Below the pieces are notes generated by a model that worked only from the letters and a program-made list of their open reading frames with translations, searched no databases and was not told where the DNA came from. This document shows positions 8,557 through 17,308 of a DNA stretch of 64,000 bases, one piece after another. Each line of letters starts with the position of its first letter. The stretch's first letter is position 1. Origin of the DNA: JACRBR01 sp964371355 (lineage in GTDB: Bacteria; Chloroflexota; Dehalococcoidia; DSTF01; JACRBR01); the NCBI GenBank assembly GCA_964371355.1, contig CAYJMG010000009.1:60926-124925 (forward strand), given 5' to 3'. The position numbers were made by a program, and so were the translations under genes.

Positions 8557-9333
8557 GTGCTGCTGACGCTGGACGTGGGGAACACGAACGTGACCGTCGG
8601 GATCTTCGACGGCGAGCGCACCGTCGCGACGTGGCGCGTGGCGACGGACCACGAGCGGCTGGCCGACGAGTATGCCGTGACGCTGCTGGGGCTGCTGCGC
8701 GCCGAGGACATCGCGCCCACGGCCGTGACGGGCGCCGTGATGGCCTGCGTGGTACCCGAGCTGGCGGCCGTCTTCGAGCAGTTGTGCAAGCGATACTTCA
8801 AGACCGAGCCGCTGGTTATCGGGACCGGCACGCGGACGGGCGTTCGCATCCTGTACGACAACCCACGCGAGGTCGGCGCCGACCGCATCGTGGACGTGGT
8901 CGCGGCTGTCCACGACTACGGCCCGCCGCCGCTGATCATCGTCGACGTGGGCACCGCGACGGTCTTCGATGCGGTCTCGGCGGAAGGGGAGTACCTGGGC
9001 GGGGCCATCGCTCCGGGCATCGGGATCGCCTCCGAAGCCCTGTTCTCGCGGGCCGCAAAGCTCTACCGGGTGGAGCTGGAACGGCCGAAAACAGCTATTG
9101 GGAAGAACACCGTAGCGGCGATCCAGTCGGGGACACTGCTGGGTTATGTAGGATTGATCGAAGGTATGGTCGGGCGGTTCAAGGCCGAGCTGGGCGGAGC
9201 GGCGACCGTTATTGGCACGGGTGGCTGGGCCGAGCTGATCTCGAAGGAGACGGACGCCTTCGACCACGTGGACGCGGATTTGACGCTGAAGGGCCTGCGT
9301 CTGCTGTACGAGATGAACATGCGACGGGACTAA
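8557..9333 (+). CDS. coaX: Type III pantothenate kinase
   Basis: CoaX phosphorylates pantothenate with ATP as the first step of coenzyme A synthesis. The 258-residue protein begins LLTLDVGNTNVTVGIFDG, the phosphate-binding loop of the ASKHA fold, and contains the pantothenate and ATP motifs GADRIVDVVAA, IIVDVGTATVFDAV and GAIAPGIGIASEAL. GTG 8557 is chosen because GGGAGG lies at 8545-8550 and the conserved fold begins there; an upstream in-frame ATG at 8440 would add 39 unrelated residues. The next CoA gene, coaBC, starts 12 bases after the stop, so two pathway steps are co-transcribed. Confidence 0.93.
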   Translation: MLLTLDVGNTNVTVGIFDGERTVATWRVATDHERLADEYAVTLLGLLRAEDIAPTAVTGAVMACVVPELAAVFEQLCKRYFKTEPLVIGTGTRTGVRILYDNPREVGADRIVDVVAAVHDYGPPPLIIVDVGTATVFDAVSAEGEYLGGAIAPGIGIASEALFSRAAKLYRVELERPKTAIGKNTVAAIQSGTLLGYVGLIEGMVGRFKAELGGAATVIGTGGWAELISKETDAFDHVDADLTLKGLRLLYEMNMRRD

Positions 9334-9345
9334 GACAGGACGAAG

Positions 9346-10566
9346 ATGAGCGCGCGAGCCTGGACCGATAGACCCCTCGAAGGACGGCGCGCCGTCCTCG
9401 GCGTCACGGGCAGCATCGCCTGCTATAAGGCCGCGGACCTTGCGAGCAAGCTGACGCAGGCCGGCGCCGCGGTGGACGTGATTCTCACTGCGTCGGCGCA
9501 ACAGTTTGTCACACCGCTGACGTTCCGCGGCCTCACCGGGCGTGCGGTCTTTACGAACATGTACGACCCGCAGTCGCCCCTGGCCGAGGAGCACGTCATG
9601 TTGGCCCGCGCCGCGGACGTCCTGCTCGTCGCCCCGGCATCGGCGACGACGATCGCTCGGATGGCTCAGGGCATGGCCGATGACATGGTCGCGCTGACCT
9701 ACCTCGCGACGGCGGCGCCCACGATCGTCGCGCCGGCGATGGACGATCACATGTGGGCGCACGACGCGGTGCAGGCGAACGTCGCGACGCTCCGCGGGCG
9801 AGGGGTCACCTTCGCCGGGCCGGCGGAGGGCCGGCTGGCGAGCGGTCACATGGGACTGGGCAGGCTGGTCGAGACCGAGACGCTCATAGGCGCCGTGCGC
9901 ACCGTGATCGGCGACGGGGGAGACCTGGCGGGCCGCCGCGTCGTCGTCAGCGCCGGGGGTACGCAGGAGCCGATCGACCCGGTGCGCTACATCGGCAACC
10001 GCTCGTCGGGAAAGATGGGCGTGGCCATCGCGGAGGCGGCCCGCGACCGGGGAGCGCGCGTCACGCTGGTGTGCGGCCCGATCGCGCTGGCGACGCCGTA
10101 CGGTGTCGACCGCATCGATGTGAAGACGACGGCCGACATGGCAGACGCGGTGCGCATCGCGGTCGAAGGCGCCGACGCGCTGATTATGGCGGCGGCCCCG
10201 GCCGACTTCCGCGCCGCCGCTGCCGCCGCGCACAAGATCAAGCGAACGGGCGAGGGCCTGTCCGTCGACCTTGTGCCCAACCCGGACATCATCGCGGGCG
10301 TGCGGGGTTCGTTCGTAAAGGTCGGGTTCGCGGCCGAGACGCAACAGTTGCGAGAGCACGCGGCCGCGAAGATCGCGTCGAAGGGGCTGGATCTGATCGT
10401 CGCGAACGACGTGTCAGCGCCGGCGACGGGATTCGCCCACGACACGAACCAGGTGACCATCCTGGGCGCCGACGGTTCGGCCGAGGACCTGCCGCTGCTC
10501 TCGAAGTACGTGGTCGGCCACCGGATCCTCGACCGCGTGGCGGCGATCCTCGCGCGACGGACCTAA
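9346..10566 (+). CDS. coaBC: Phosphopantothenoylcysteine decarboxylase/synthetase
   Basis: This bifunctional flavoprotein joins cysteine to 4'-phosphopantothenate (CoaB) and decarboxylates the product (CoaC). The 406-residue protein has the CoaC half at about 13-190 (GVTGSIACYKAADL, APASATTIARMA, APAMDDHMW) and the CoaB half from about 198 (VVVSAGGTQEPIDPVRYIGN, AAAPADF, KVGFAAET). Three CoaC sites differ from the classic enterobacterial form: PASANT is PASATT, PxMNxxMW is PAMDDHMW, and the catalytic Cys position of the flap reads LASGHMGLGRL with Ser. Variants occur in other phyla, so activity may be retained. It is coupled to coaX. Confidence 0.92.
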   Translation: MSARAWTDRPLEGRRAVLGVTGSIACYKAADLASKLTQAGAAVDVILTASAQQFVTPLTFRGLTGRAVFTNMYDPQSPLAEEHVMLARAADVLLVAPASATTIARMAQGMADDMVALTYLATAAPTIVAPAMDDHMWAHDAVQANVATLRGRGVTFAGPAEGRLASGHMGLGRLVETETLIGAVRTVIGDGGDLAGRRVVVSAGGTQEPIDPVRYIGNRSSGKMGVAIAEAARDRGARVTLVCGPIALATPYGVDRIDVKTTADMADAVRIAVEGADALIMAAAPADFRAAAAAAHKIKRTGEGLSVDLVPNPDIIAGVRGSFVKVGFAAETQQLREHAAAKIASKGLDLIVANDVSAPATGFAHDTNQVTILGADGSAEDLPLLSKYVVGHRILDRVAAILARRT

Positions 10567-10574
10567 CTCGAGCG

Positions 10575-10906
10575 TTACACGTCGGGGCGGAGGGCGCGGT
10601 CGACCTGCATCAGCTCGACGGGTGCGCCGCGCACTTCGATCATGGCGACGAGGACGCCCGGGCTGGGGCTGTTGGTTCGATGATGACGTGCTGGCCCTGG
10701 ATCGCCGCCTGCAGGTCGTCGACCTCGAACGCTACGTGTGGGACAGTCTTCACCAGATCCGGATACGGCGCGTCGTCCCAGTAGCGCTGCCACTGGATGC
10801 CGAACGGGTTGTCCTTGTGATCGCTGACGGTCATTTTCAGGTGCGGAAGGGGCATCTCACCATCGAACGAGCCGGTGGTGGGGATGCCGATGTGGTTGAA
10901 CTTCAT
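10575..10906 (-). pseudogene. VOC (glyoxalase-like) protein, frameshifted
   Basis: Reading down from ATG 10904-10906, the frame encodes MKFNHIGIPTTG, then HLKMTVSDHKDNPFG and HVAFEVDDLQ, a vicinal-oxygen-chelate domain, as far as HVIIEPTAP near 10675. The family ending then continues in another frame as SPSPGVLVAMIEVRGAPVEL to the stop at 10575-10577. A single-base indel in about 10660-10680, within a GC-rich stretch, explains this. It may be a sequencing error or a true lesion. The start overlaps the stop of the upstream esterase gene by ATGA. The substrate is unknown. Confidence 0.75.
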
Positions 10907-11658
10907 CGTCGCCGGGCTCCTTCACGCTGGATGGCATGATACGCGTCGGTCACGGCACCGGCGATCAGCCGATGGCCCGCGTCGTTCGGGTGGGGGTCGA
11001 ACCGCTCGTCGAGGACATGCGTGAGTTCGCTTCCGCGGCCCTCGAACGACGGCGAAGCAACGGCGACGTCCCCGTGCTGCATCGCAATGTCACGGATGGT
11101 CTCGCCGAGCCGCGGCAGCACCCGCGCGGCTGGCGCCTCGAACGCGTGGCCCGTGCCCGAGAAGAAGTTCGGGTACGCCAGCAGTACGATCGGTGTAGCT
11201 GGATACGCCTGGCGCAGCCGCGAGACGATCGCCTCGATCCGGCCCGCCACGCCTGCCAGCGCCTCCTCGAGTGGGCACGACGCCGGCAGCGGATCTTGCT
11301 GGCATGCGGCGTTCGGGATGAGCGCGGCGAGGTCGTTGCCTCCGGCGGAGATGGTGATAAGGGCGACCTCGCGACCTCCGGCCGCATTCGCGACCTTCGG
11401 GAGCTGCTTTTCGATAACGTCGGCGGTGGTGGCGCCGGCGAGCGCGAGGTTTTCGAGGGCGAGATCTTCGTCAGTGGCGACAAGCGCCGGGAATGAGGTG
11501 GACGCCGCATCCGAGGCGCCGTTCCCGGCCGCGACCGAATCGCCGAGCGAGAGGTAGACGGCACTCGCGGGTGCGGGATGGTCATTCGCGGACTTCTCGC
11601 GGTCGCAGGCGAGGGCGAGTAGGACCGCCGCGACGAGAAAGGAAAGGAGCCTTCTCAT
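10903..11658 (-). CDS. SGNH/GDSL-family lipoprotein esterase
   Basis: This 251-residue protein starts with a lipoprotein signal, MRRLLSFLVAAVLLALAC, placing it on the outer face of the membrane. The SGNH hydrolase blocks follow: SLGDSVAAGNG (nucleophile Ser), ISAGGNDLAAL (block III with Gly and Asn) and DPHPNDAGH (catalytic Asp and His). The substrate could be an acyl ester or an acetylated sugar and cannot be read. ATG 11656-11658 overlaps the upstream gene's stop by ATGA and its own stop overlaps the VOC start, so it sits in a coupled chain starting at thpR. Confidence 0.85.
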   Translation of the reverse strand: MRRLLSFLVAAVLLALACDREKSANDHPAPASAVYLSLGDSVAAGNGASDAASTSFPALVATDEDLALENLALAGATTADVIEKQLPKVANAAGGREVALITISAGGNDLAALIPNAACQQDPLPASCPLEEALAGVAGRIEAIVSRLRQAYPATPIVLLAYPNFFSGTGHAFEAPAARVLPRLGETIRDIAMQHGDVAVASPSFEGRGSELTHVLDERFDPHPNDAGHRLIAGAVTDAYHAIQREGARRR

Positions 11659-12470
11659 GACGCGAGTATGGGTGCGGGCGGACCGGCCCCGGGATACCAG
11701 GTCATCCCCTCGAGCTTCAGCACGGGATCGCTCACAACCGGCAGGCGCTGGACTTCGTTTCTGAAAACCCACATTTCGAGCGCCGAGACGGCGGCGTCGA
11801 ACGCATCGTCGCTGGCCACCATCGCGTTGTAGTGCGCGGCCGCGAGCGCGGGATAGCGCTGATCGATCAGCGTGGTGCGTGCGCGCCGGCTTGATTTGTG
11901 GACGGCGCCGGTGAAGATGCGTGGGTAGATCTCGAAGACGGCGGGCCAACCGGGCTCGTCGTACGGCCAGACGTGGAAGCCCGCGCCACGCAGCTCGTGC
12001 AGCACCGGCATGCCACGCAGGGAGCCGGTGCCCGCGGAACCCGCGCCGGCGATCTGGAACACGGACTTGCAGAGATAGCCCGTGTCCCGATGGAGTTCGC
12101 GGTCGGCGCGACGGTAGAGCTGGCACCCGGTGGGCATGTGGGAGCCCGGCCGGCCCCAGAACGGATGCGGCTGCTCCGCGAGCCAGCGTTCGCCCAGACC
12201 GCCCTCGACGCGCGCCCAGAGGTCGGGGGCGGAGGCGATGCCCTCGCGTTGAAGGAACCAGGACGGCATCGAGAACGAGAAGTCGAAGCCCACGGCGATG
12301 CGCGGCTCGCTGGCGGCCAGGGCGATGAGCTGTTGCGTGAGCTGGCGGGCGTCGAGGCCGTTGGCCAGGTGCACGAGATCGCCGTCCACGACGTCCGCGC
12401 GCCAGATTTTCTTCGCGGCGCCCGTCTTCGCGCCCGACCAGTCGATGGCGATGATGCGCGGCGGGGTCAC
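11655..12470 (-). CDS. DUF429-like protein, unknown function
   Basis: This 271-residue protein opens with RIIAIDWSGAKTG and later has VGFDFSFSMP and an ALEMW helix with conserved acidic residues (DDAFDAAVSALEMW). The Asp-containing strands resemble the ribonuclease-H-like fold of DUF429 proteins, which suggests but does not prove a metal-dependent nuclease. The GTG start at 12468-12470 overlaps the thpR stop as GTGA, which decides the start; the frame is open further up only over thpR. Coupling to an RNA 2',3'-cyclic phosphodiesterase makes a nucleic-acid role worth testing. Confidence 0.7.
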   Translation of the reverse strand: MTPPRIIAIDWSGAKTGAAKKIWRADVVDGDLVHLANGLDARQLTQQLIALAASEPRIAVGFDFSFSMPSWFLQREGIASAPDLWARVEGGLGERWLAEQPHPFWGRPGSHMPTGCQLYRRADRELHRDTGYLCKSVFQIAGAGSAGTGSLRGMPVLHELRGAGFHVWPYDEPGWPAVFEIYPRIFTGAVHKSSRRARTTLIDQRYPALAAAHYNAMVASDDAFDAAVSALEMWVFRNEVQRLPVVSDPVLKLEGMTWYPGAGPPAPILAS

Positions 12471-13081
12471 GGCGTGCCCTCCAACGAGAATGACGCGAGC
12501 TGCTGATACACGGCCCCGCCGCGCTGCAGCTTGGACTGCATCAGGCTGACCTCGGTGACGTCGAAGGCGGGGAACGACGGAGCCTCGGCTGCGGCGAGTA
12601 GTTCGTGGATACGGGCGTGCTCGTCGGGCGGCGTGCCCTCTCGCACGCGGGCCAGCGTGAGGTGCGGGTTGAGCGCGCGCGTCTCCGGGGGGATGTGGAG
12701 CCGTTCGAGGGCGGCATCGACGCGCCGCGCGAGTGCCACGATGCCTTCGGTGTCGCCCGTGAGGCCGACCCAGACGACCCGCAGGTTGCGGCGGCCGCCG
12801 AACGAACCCACACCTTCGGGTTGAAGACGGAGCGGGGGCGTCTCCCGCACCGCCACGCGGAGCGCTGTGTTGATGGCGGGGATCGCGGGCGCGGGCGTCG
12901 CGCCCAGGAACTTCAGGGTGAGGTGGATACCCTCTGGGCGCACCCATCGCAGCGCGCCGCCCGCGCCCGCTTGTTTCAGCGCGTCGACAGCGCGTTGCAG
13001 GGCCCCGCGTACCTGAGCCGGCAACTGGATGGCCACGAAGAGGCGGAGACTCCGCGTGTCCCCGGCGGTTACTCCGGACAT
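12467..13081 (-). CDS. thpR: RNA 2',3'-cyclic phosphodiesterase
   Basis: This 204-residue member of the 2H phosphoesterase family opens RNA 2',3'-cyclic phosphates. The two catalytic H-x-T motifs are at residues 53-55 (IHLTLKFLG) and 140-142 (NPHLTLAR), at the spacing normal for ThpR/LigT. It is the first gene of a chain of four genes (thpR, DUF429-like, SGNH esterase, VOC) in which every junction is a 4-base overlap. Start ATG 13081; 30 bases separate it from the amidohydrolase gene upstream. Confidence 0.92.
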   Translation of the reverse strand: MSGVTAGDTRSLRLFVAIQLPAQVRGALQRAVDALKQAGAGGALRWVRPEGIHLTLKFLGATPAPAIPAINTALRVAVRETPPLRLQPEGVGSFGGRRNLRVVWVGLTGDTEGIVALARRVDAALERLHIPPETRALNPHLTLARVREGTPPDEHARIHELLAAAEAPSFPAFDVTEVSLMQSKLQRGGAVYQQLASFSLEGTP

Positions 13082-13111
13082 GGGTGCAGTTTAGGCGCAG
13101 GTAGCGAGCCG

Positions 13112-14002
13112 CTACAGGCTCAGCAACCGCGCGGTGTTGCCGCCAAGGATCGCGGCGAGTTCATCATCCGCGAGGTCAGCTTCGCGGGTGCGTTTCAGCG
13201 CCTTCTGCTGCGAGGTCAGGGGGTAATCGCTGGCCCAGAGGATCCTCTCGACACCGGCGAGGTCGATCACGCGGCGGTACACGGCCGGATCGTACAGGAG
13301 GTGGCTGGCGGCGGTATCGAAATACACGTTCGCCAGGGCATCGCGGATCTCCGGCATGAGAGTGAAGAAGGGCAGGCCGCCGCCCCAGTGCGCGGCGATG
13401 ACGTTGACGCCCGCGGCGCTGCGGGCGAATGCGGCGATGGCGTCGATCGGCCCGCCCTGCTTGCCGGCGTAGTGGTGGCCGACCGGCTCCGTGGCGTGGA
13501 CAAGCACCGGCAGGTCGAACGCGGCGGCCGCCCAGGCCAGCAGGTCGGCCTCGTCGCTGTCGCCCAGGTCGTAGCCTGTGGTCTCCGGCCGCAGTTCGCC
13601 GATGCCGCGCGCGCCGGCCGCGGCGAGATCGCGGATACGCTCGCGCACGCCCCGCCTGGCGCCGGCGGGCGCATCCTCCATCTCGGCGCGGCCGTGGGCA
13701 CCAGCGTCGGGGGGGAAGTAGACCGAGACGAACGGCAGCAGCTTGCCCCGCGACCGTTGGCCCCATTCGATGAGGTAGTCGTTCGTGGCCTCGATCAGCA
13801 CCTCGCTGCGCCAGGCGAAGTTGCAGACGACGCTGCGGTCGACGCCCGCCTCGTCCATGGACGCGAGCAGCTCCTCCGCCGTTGCCATCGTTGCAGCGGG
13901 GTCGGTGTAGATCTCGGCGAACGCGGGCTCGGTGGCGAGAAGCTCTTCTCTCCGCTCGATGACTCTCGGAGGGAACGCGTGTGTGTGGGCGTCGATGATC
14001 AC
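13112..14002 (-). CDS. Amidohydrolase-2 family metal-dependent hydrolase
   Basis: This 296-residue TIM-barrel protein of the amidohydrolase-2 type starts MIIDAHTHAFPP (the HxH metal site), with VIAAHWGGGLPFF and ILWASDYPL supplying the later His and Asp ligands. Relatives include decarboxylases and hydrolases acting on aromatic or cyclic acids, so a specific reaction cannot be given. It is on the minus strand, 39 bases downstream of the aminotransferase gene and 30 bases upstream of thpR, probably in the same transcript. Confidence 0.85.
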   Translation of the reverse strand: MIIDAHTHAFPPRVIERREELLATEPAFAEIYTDPAATMATAEELLASMDEAGVDRSVVCNFAWRSEVLIEATNDYLIEWGQRSRGKLLPFVSVYFPPDAGAHGRAEMEDAPAGARRGVRERIRDLAAAGARGIGELRPETTGYDLGDSDEADLLAWAAAAFDLPVLVHATEPVGHHYAGKQGGPIDAIAAFARSAAGVNVIAAHWGGGLPFFTLMPEIRDALANVYFDTAASHLLYDPAVYRRVIDLAGVERILWASDYPLTSQQKALKRTREADLADDELAAILGGNTARLLSL

Positions 14003-14041
14003 AACGATGATCCTGCCAGCCGCCGGCGACTCGCGGCGGGA

Positions 14042-15301
14042 CTACGCGGTTGCATGTTCGAGGGCACGGCCGAGGCGTTTGACAGCCTCCGGAATGTCCT
14101 TTTCGGCGACGTTGCTGTAACAGAGGCGGATGTAGCCGGCGCCCGAGCCGTCGGCGAAGAAGGCTTCGCCGCCGACATAGCCGACCGCCTCGTCGTTCGC
14201 CGTGTAGCGGAGCTTTCGGGTATCGATGCCGTCGGTGAGCTTCATCCAGACGAAGAAGCCGCCCTTGGGCACGCCCCACGTGCCGAACGACGCGCAGCGC
14301 TCGTCCAGCGCGGCGAGCATCGCGTCGCGCTTTCGCTGGTAGATGGCGACCATCTTCGGGACGTGGGCGCCGTACTTGCCGCCGGCTGCGTATTCGTGCA
14401 ACACGCGCGAGGTCCAGGGTGAGACGCCCATGTCGAAGCGCATGCGGGTGACGGCGTCGACGACGGCCTGCTCGCCCATGACCCAGCCCACGCGGAGGCC
14501 CGTGGCCAGCGTCTTGCTGAAGGTGCCCATCAGGACGGCTCCCGTCCCGCCGGCCACGGTGAAGAGCGATGGATGCGGCTCCACGTCGAAGCTGATACCG
14601 CCGTACGCGTCGTCCTGGGCGATGAGGATGCCGTGCCGGCGGCAGATCTCGACGACGGCCTTGCGCCGTCCGCGGGTCATTGTCCCCGCGTTCGGGTTTT
14701 GGAAGTTGCTGATGGTGTACAGCACCTTGGGCCGGCGGCCTTCCGCGAGAATCGCGGCGACGATGCGCTCGAGGTCGTCCACAACGATGCCGTCCTCGTC
14801 GACGGAGACGCCGGCAACCTGGGGCAGGAGCGAGCGGGCAACACGCGTGCTGCCGGGATAGCACGGCTGCTCGAGGATGACGGCGTCGCCGGGGTCGACG
14901 AAGGTGGTGAGCACGTCGTGGAAGGCGCCCGCCGAGCCGCAGGTGAGGACGAAGTTGGCGGCCGTGAGGCTGAGGCCTTCGCGAGCGTTGATGTCGTCGG
15001 CCAGCCACTGGCGCAGGCCGTCGTAGCCCTGCGGGCCGCCGTACTGGAGCGCGAAGGCGCCCTCGCGCCGGAGCACGGTCTCGTTTGCGGCGATCAGGTC
15101 GTCCAGGGGGAGCGATGCAGGGTCGGGGATGCCGCCCGTGAGCATGATGGGCTCGACCGGGGGCGGGGGCAGGGTGCTCATCCACCACGGGGACCACGCG
15201 GAGGCCCGCCCACGCTCGGAGAGTGCGGCCTCCCAGTTGTAGCCGCCAGCGACCTGCTCGATCGAGGCGCCGCCCGCTTCCCAGGGCACCTGTGAAGTCA
15301 T
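14042..15301 (-). CDS. PLP-dependent aminotransferase, class I/II
   Basis: This 419-residue fold-type I aminotransferase resembles the 2-aminoadipate/MocR-like group (LysN type). It has PLP-binding CGSAGAFHDVLTTFVDPGD, YTISNFQNPNAGTM, AQDDAYGGISF and the Schiff-base lysine in TFSKTLATGLRVGW. ATG 15299-15301 was chosen because the homologous region (WEAALSERG, ITLTGGIPDP-like MLTGGIPDPASLP) begins shortly after; upstream residues in frame look like noise. The amino acid substrate is not determined. It may be co-transcribed with the amidohydrolase downstream. Confidence 0.85.
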   Translation of the reverse strand: MTSQVPWEAGGASIEQVAGGYNWEAALSERGRASAWSPWWMSTLPPPPVEPIMLTGGIPDPASLPLDDLIAANETVLRREGAFALQYGGPQGYDGLRQWLADDINAREGLSLTAANFVLTCGSAGAFHDVLTTFVDPGDAVILEQPCYPGSTRVARSLLPQVAGVSVDEDGIVVDDLERIVAAILAEGRRPKVLYTISNFQNPNAGTMTRGRRKAVVEICRRHGILIAQDDAYGGISFDVEPHPSLFTVAGGTGAVLMGTFSKTLATGLRVGWVMGEQAVVDAVTRMRFDMGVSPWTSRVLHEYAAGGKYGAHVPKMVAIYQRKRDAMLAALDERCASFGTWGVPKGGFFVWMKLTDGIDTRKLRYTANDEAVGYVGGEAFFADGSGAGYIRLCYSNVAEKDIPEAVKRLGRALEHATA

Positions 15302-15353
15302 GGATCGAGTGTACAGATGGGCGAAGACAGTTGACAGGGGACCGTATGAAGGT

Positions 15354-16115
15354 TCAGGGACGCTTGCCGCGGGCCGCCACGCGCGCGGCGGCGGCCTTGA
15401 AGCGCTCATGGTGCTCGGGCGATGTCCGCAGCTCGCGGTTGTGGTCGGCCTCGGCGGCGAGCCCGGCATCGACCTGCGTGGCACGGTCGACCGTGTGTTT
15501 TGTGGAGATCAGCGCCGGCGGCGAGTTCTGCGCGACCTGGTGGGCCATCTCCATCACGGCGTCGAGGAGCTGGTCGCGCGGGTGCACGCCGTTCACCAGG
15601 CCGATGCGCAGCGCCTCGTCCGCCTGGACGACGCGCGCCGTGAAGAGCAGCTCTTTCGCGAAGGCGGGCCCGACGATGCGGGGTAGCTGCGCCCCCCCGA
15701 CCACCAGGCCGTATGCGGCGCCGGGGAAGCGGAACGCGGCCGTATCGGAGGCGACGCGGATGTCGCAGAGGATGGCGACGAGCGCACCGCCGCCGTAGCA
15801 GATGCCGTTGACGGCGGCGATGAGCGGCTTGCGGAACGACGCGACGGCGGCGTACGTGGCGGCCATCCCCTCAGAGCGCCCTTTGCCGTCGATCGCGGCG
15901 ACCGCCTCGGTCATGTCCGCCCCGGCGCTGAAGGCGTCGCCCGTGCCCGTCAGCACCGCGCAGTGCACGTCCGGGTCGGCGTCCATCTCGCCCAGGGCGG
16001 CGGCGACGGCCTGGTCCAGCTCGCGGTTGAACGCGTTGTGCTTGTCCGTCCGCTGCATGCGGACCAGGCCGACGTGCCGGTCGATGGATGCGAACAGGAT
16101 CGGCGCACCTTCCAT
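15354..16115 (-). CDS. Enoyl-CoA hydratase/isomerase family protein
   Basis: This crotonase-fold protein of 253 residues has ADMTEAVAAI with the CoA-binding oxyanion-hole region preceding it (GDAFSAGADM) and the second oxyanion stretch NGICYGGGALVAILCDIRVAS. The position of the two catalytic Glu residues of classical hydratases is not cleanly matched (GGGAL, RFPGAAYGL), so isomerase or another crotonase reaction is possible. The start ATG at 16113-16115 fits the fold (ILFASIDRHVGLVRMQRTDKHNAFN); an upstream in-frame ATG at 16169 would add 18 unlike residues. Confidence 0.82.
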   Translation of the reverse strand: MEGAPILFASIDRHVGLVRMQRTDKHNAFNRELDQAVAAALGEMDADPDVHCAVLTGTGDAFSAGADMTEAVAAIDGKGRSEGMAATYAAVASFRKPLIAAVNGICYGGGALVAILCDIRVASDTAAFRFPGAAYGLVVGGAQLPRIVGPAFAKELLFTARVVQADEALRIGLVNGVHPRDQLLDAVMEMAHQVAQNSPPALISTKHTVDRATQVDAGLAAEADHNRELRTSPEHHERFKAAAARVAARGKRP

Positions 16116-16168
16116 GAAGAAAGTGTACGCCGTCCTGTGGCTTGAGAGGCGAGTGGCGCCAAAGACCA

Positions 16169-17308
16169 TCAGAGGCGCCTGGCGAAGATGCGCAGGACCG
16201 CGCCCGCCGCCGCGATGATGCCCAGCACGCCCGTCGCGATCGCCGTGCCCGGTGAGAACGGGTCGCCGAAGTTGCCCGCGTTGGGCAGTGCCGACGGCCC
16301 GGCCTTCCCGCCCGCTTCCTGTCCCGCCGGTGGCGCCGGTGGCGGGGCGGCCGGAGGCACTTCGGGGGCTGCCGCAGGTGGCGCCGGATCGGATCCGGGG
16401 GCGCCCGGAATCGGCAGGCCCGGCGGCAGCGGGACGGGGAGCGCCGGCAGGGGTACCGGAGGCGCGGGCAGAGCCGGCAGCGGGACCGGCGGCTCGGGCG
16501 CGCCCGGTACGGGGTCACCCGGCAGGGCCGGGAGCGGCAGCTCCGGCAGTGGAGGCACCGGCGCGGGCAACTCCGGGAGTCCCGGGACCTGGGACGCCTG
16601 CGGCTGCGACAGCTCCGACGCCAGGTCGCTGACAAACGTATCGGCCACGGCGAAGTCCGTCGCGTAGGAGCCGGCGCCCGGAATAGCCATCTCGAGATGC
16701 ATGCCGCGCGTGGTGAGGCCGCTGCCCGCGACGCCGTCCTGCGCGGAGCGCGCCGCCTGTTGCAGGACCGTGAGCGACCCCGAGCCGCCGGCGGGGAGGC
16801 TGAACGGCATCGTGGCCGGGCCATCGATCGGCGAGCACGGCAGCAGTGGGGCCGGGACTACGCACAGGCCGCTGACCTGCGAGCCCGCGCTGTCGCTCGT
16901 CGCGCCGTCCGGACCAGCCGCGCTGTTGGACTGCGAGCGGATCTGTGTGGCGGTGATGATGGGAACGCCGGCGAGGCTGACGCTGAAGTTATCGATCGTG
17001 GCCACGCAGGTCGCGCTTGACGCATCGAGCGACGGCGCGCCCGAGCAGGAGTTGGACGACGAGCCGGAGACCTGGAAGGGCCCGGAGCTGCTGATGCTGC
17101 CGCCCGTGTCGCCGCCCGGCGGCAAGGCGACGCTGCTGACCGGGCCGGGGATGCCGGAGCCTGATGCAGCGTACGCCTGGCCGGAGACAGTCCCGGACAT
17201 TGCCGATGTTTCAGTGCTGGACAACGAGAGCAGGGCGATCGTGGCCGCGCCGATGACCGCGGCCGCGATAGCCCACATTGCCTGGTAGGGCTGCCGTCGT
17301 GGATTCAT
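16169..17308 (-). CDS. Secreted proline-rich protein with C-terminal membrane anchor
   Basis: This 379-residue protein has an N-terminal signal or anchor (MWAIAAAVIGAATIALLSLS), an extracellular domain with several Cys, and then a long tract of Pro, Leu, Gly and Ala (about residues 230-340, repeats of the kind PLPALPAPP). The end is LPNAG, a hydrophobic segment (AIATGVLGIIAAAGAVLRI) and FARRL, like a sortase-sorted or tail-anchored surface protein. The start ATG 17306-17308 follows AGGAGG nine bases upstream; the ATG at 17326 would place that site inside the coding region. No enzymatic motif is visible. Function unknown. Confidence 0.75.
   Translation of the reverse strand: MNPRRQPYQAMWAIAAAVIGAATIALLSLSSTETSAMSGTVSGQAYAASGSGIPGPVSSVALPPGGDTGGSISSSGPFQVSGSSSNSCSGAPSLDASSATCVATIDNFSVSLAGVPIITATQIRSQSNSAAGPDGATSDSAGSQVSGLCVVPAPLLPCSPIDGPATMPFSLPAGGSGSLTVLQQAARSAQDGVAGSGLTTRGMHLEMAIPGAGSYATDFAVADTFVSDLASELSQPQASQVPGLPELPAPVPPLPELPLPALPGDPVPGAPEPPVPLPALPAPPVPLPALPVPLPPGLPIPGAPGSDPAPPAAAPEVPPAAPPPAPPAGQEAGGKAGPSALPNAGNFGDPFSPGTAIATGVLGIIAAAGAVLRIFARRL

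Noticed and set aside
8314..10359. 681-codon open frame on the minus strand opposite coaX and coaBC
   Set aside because: It is antisense to two well-recognised genes, rich in Arg, His and Asp, and shows no domain; long shadows are common in high-GC DNA.
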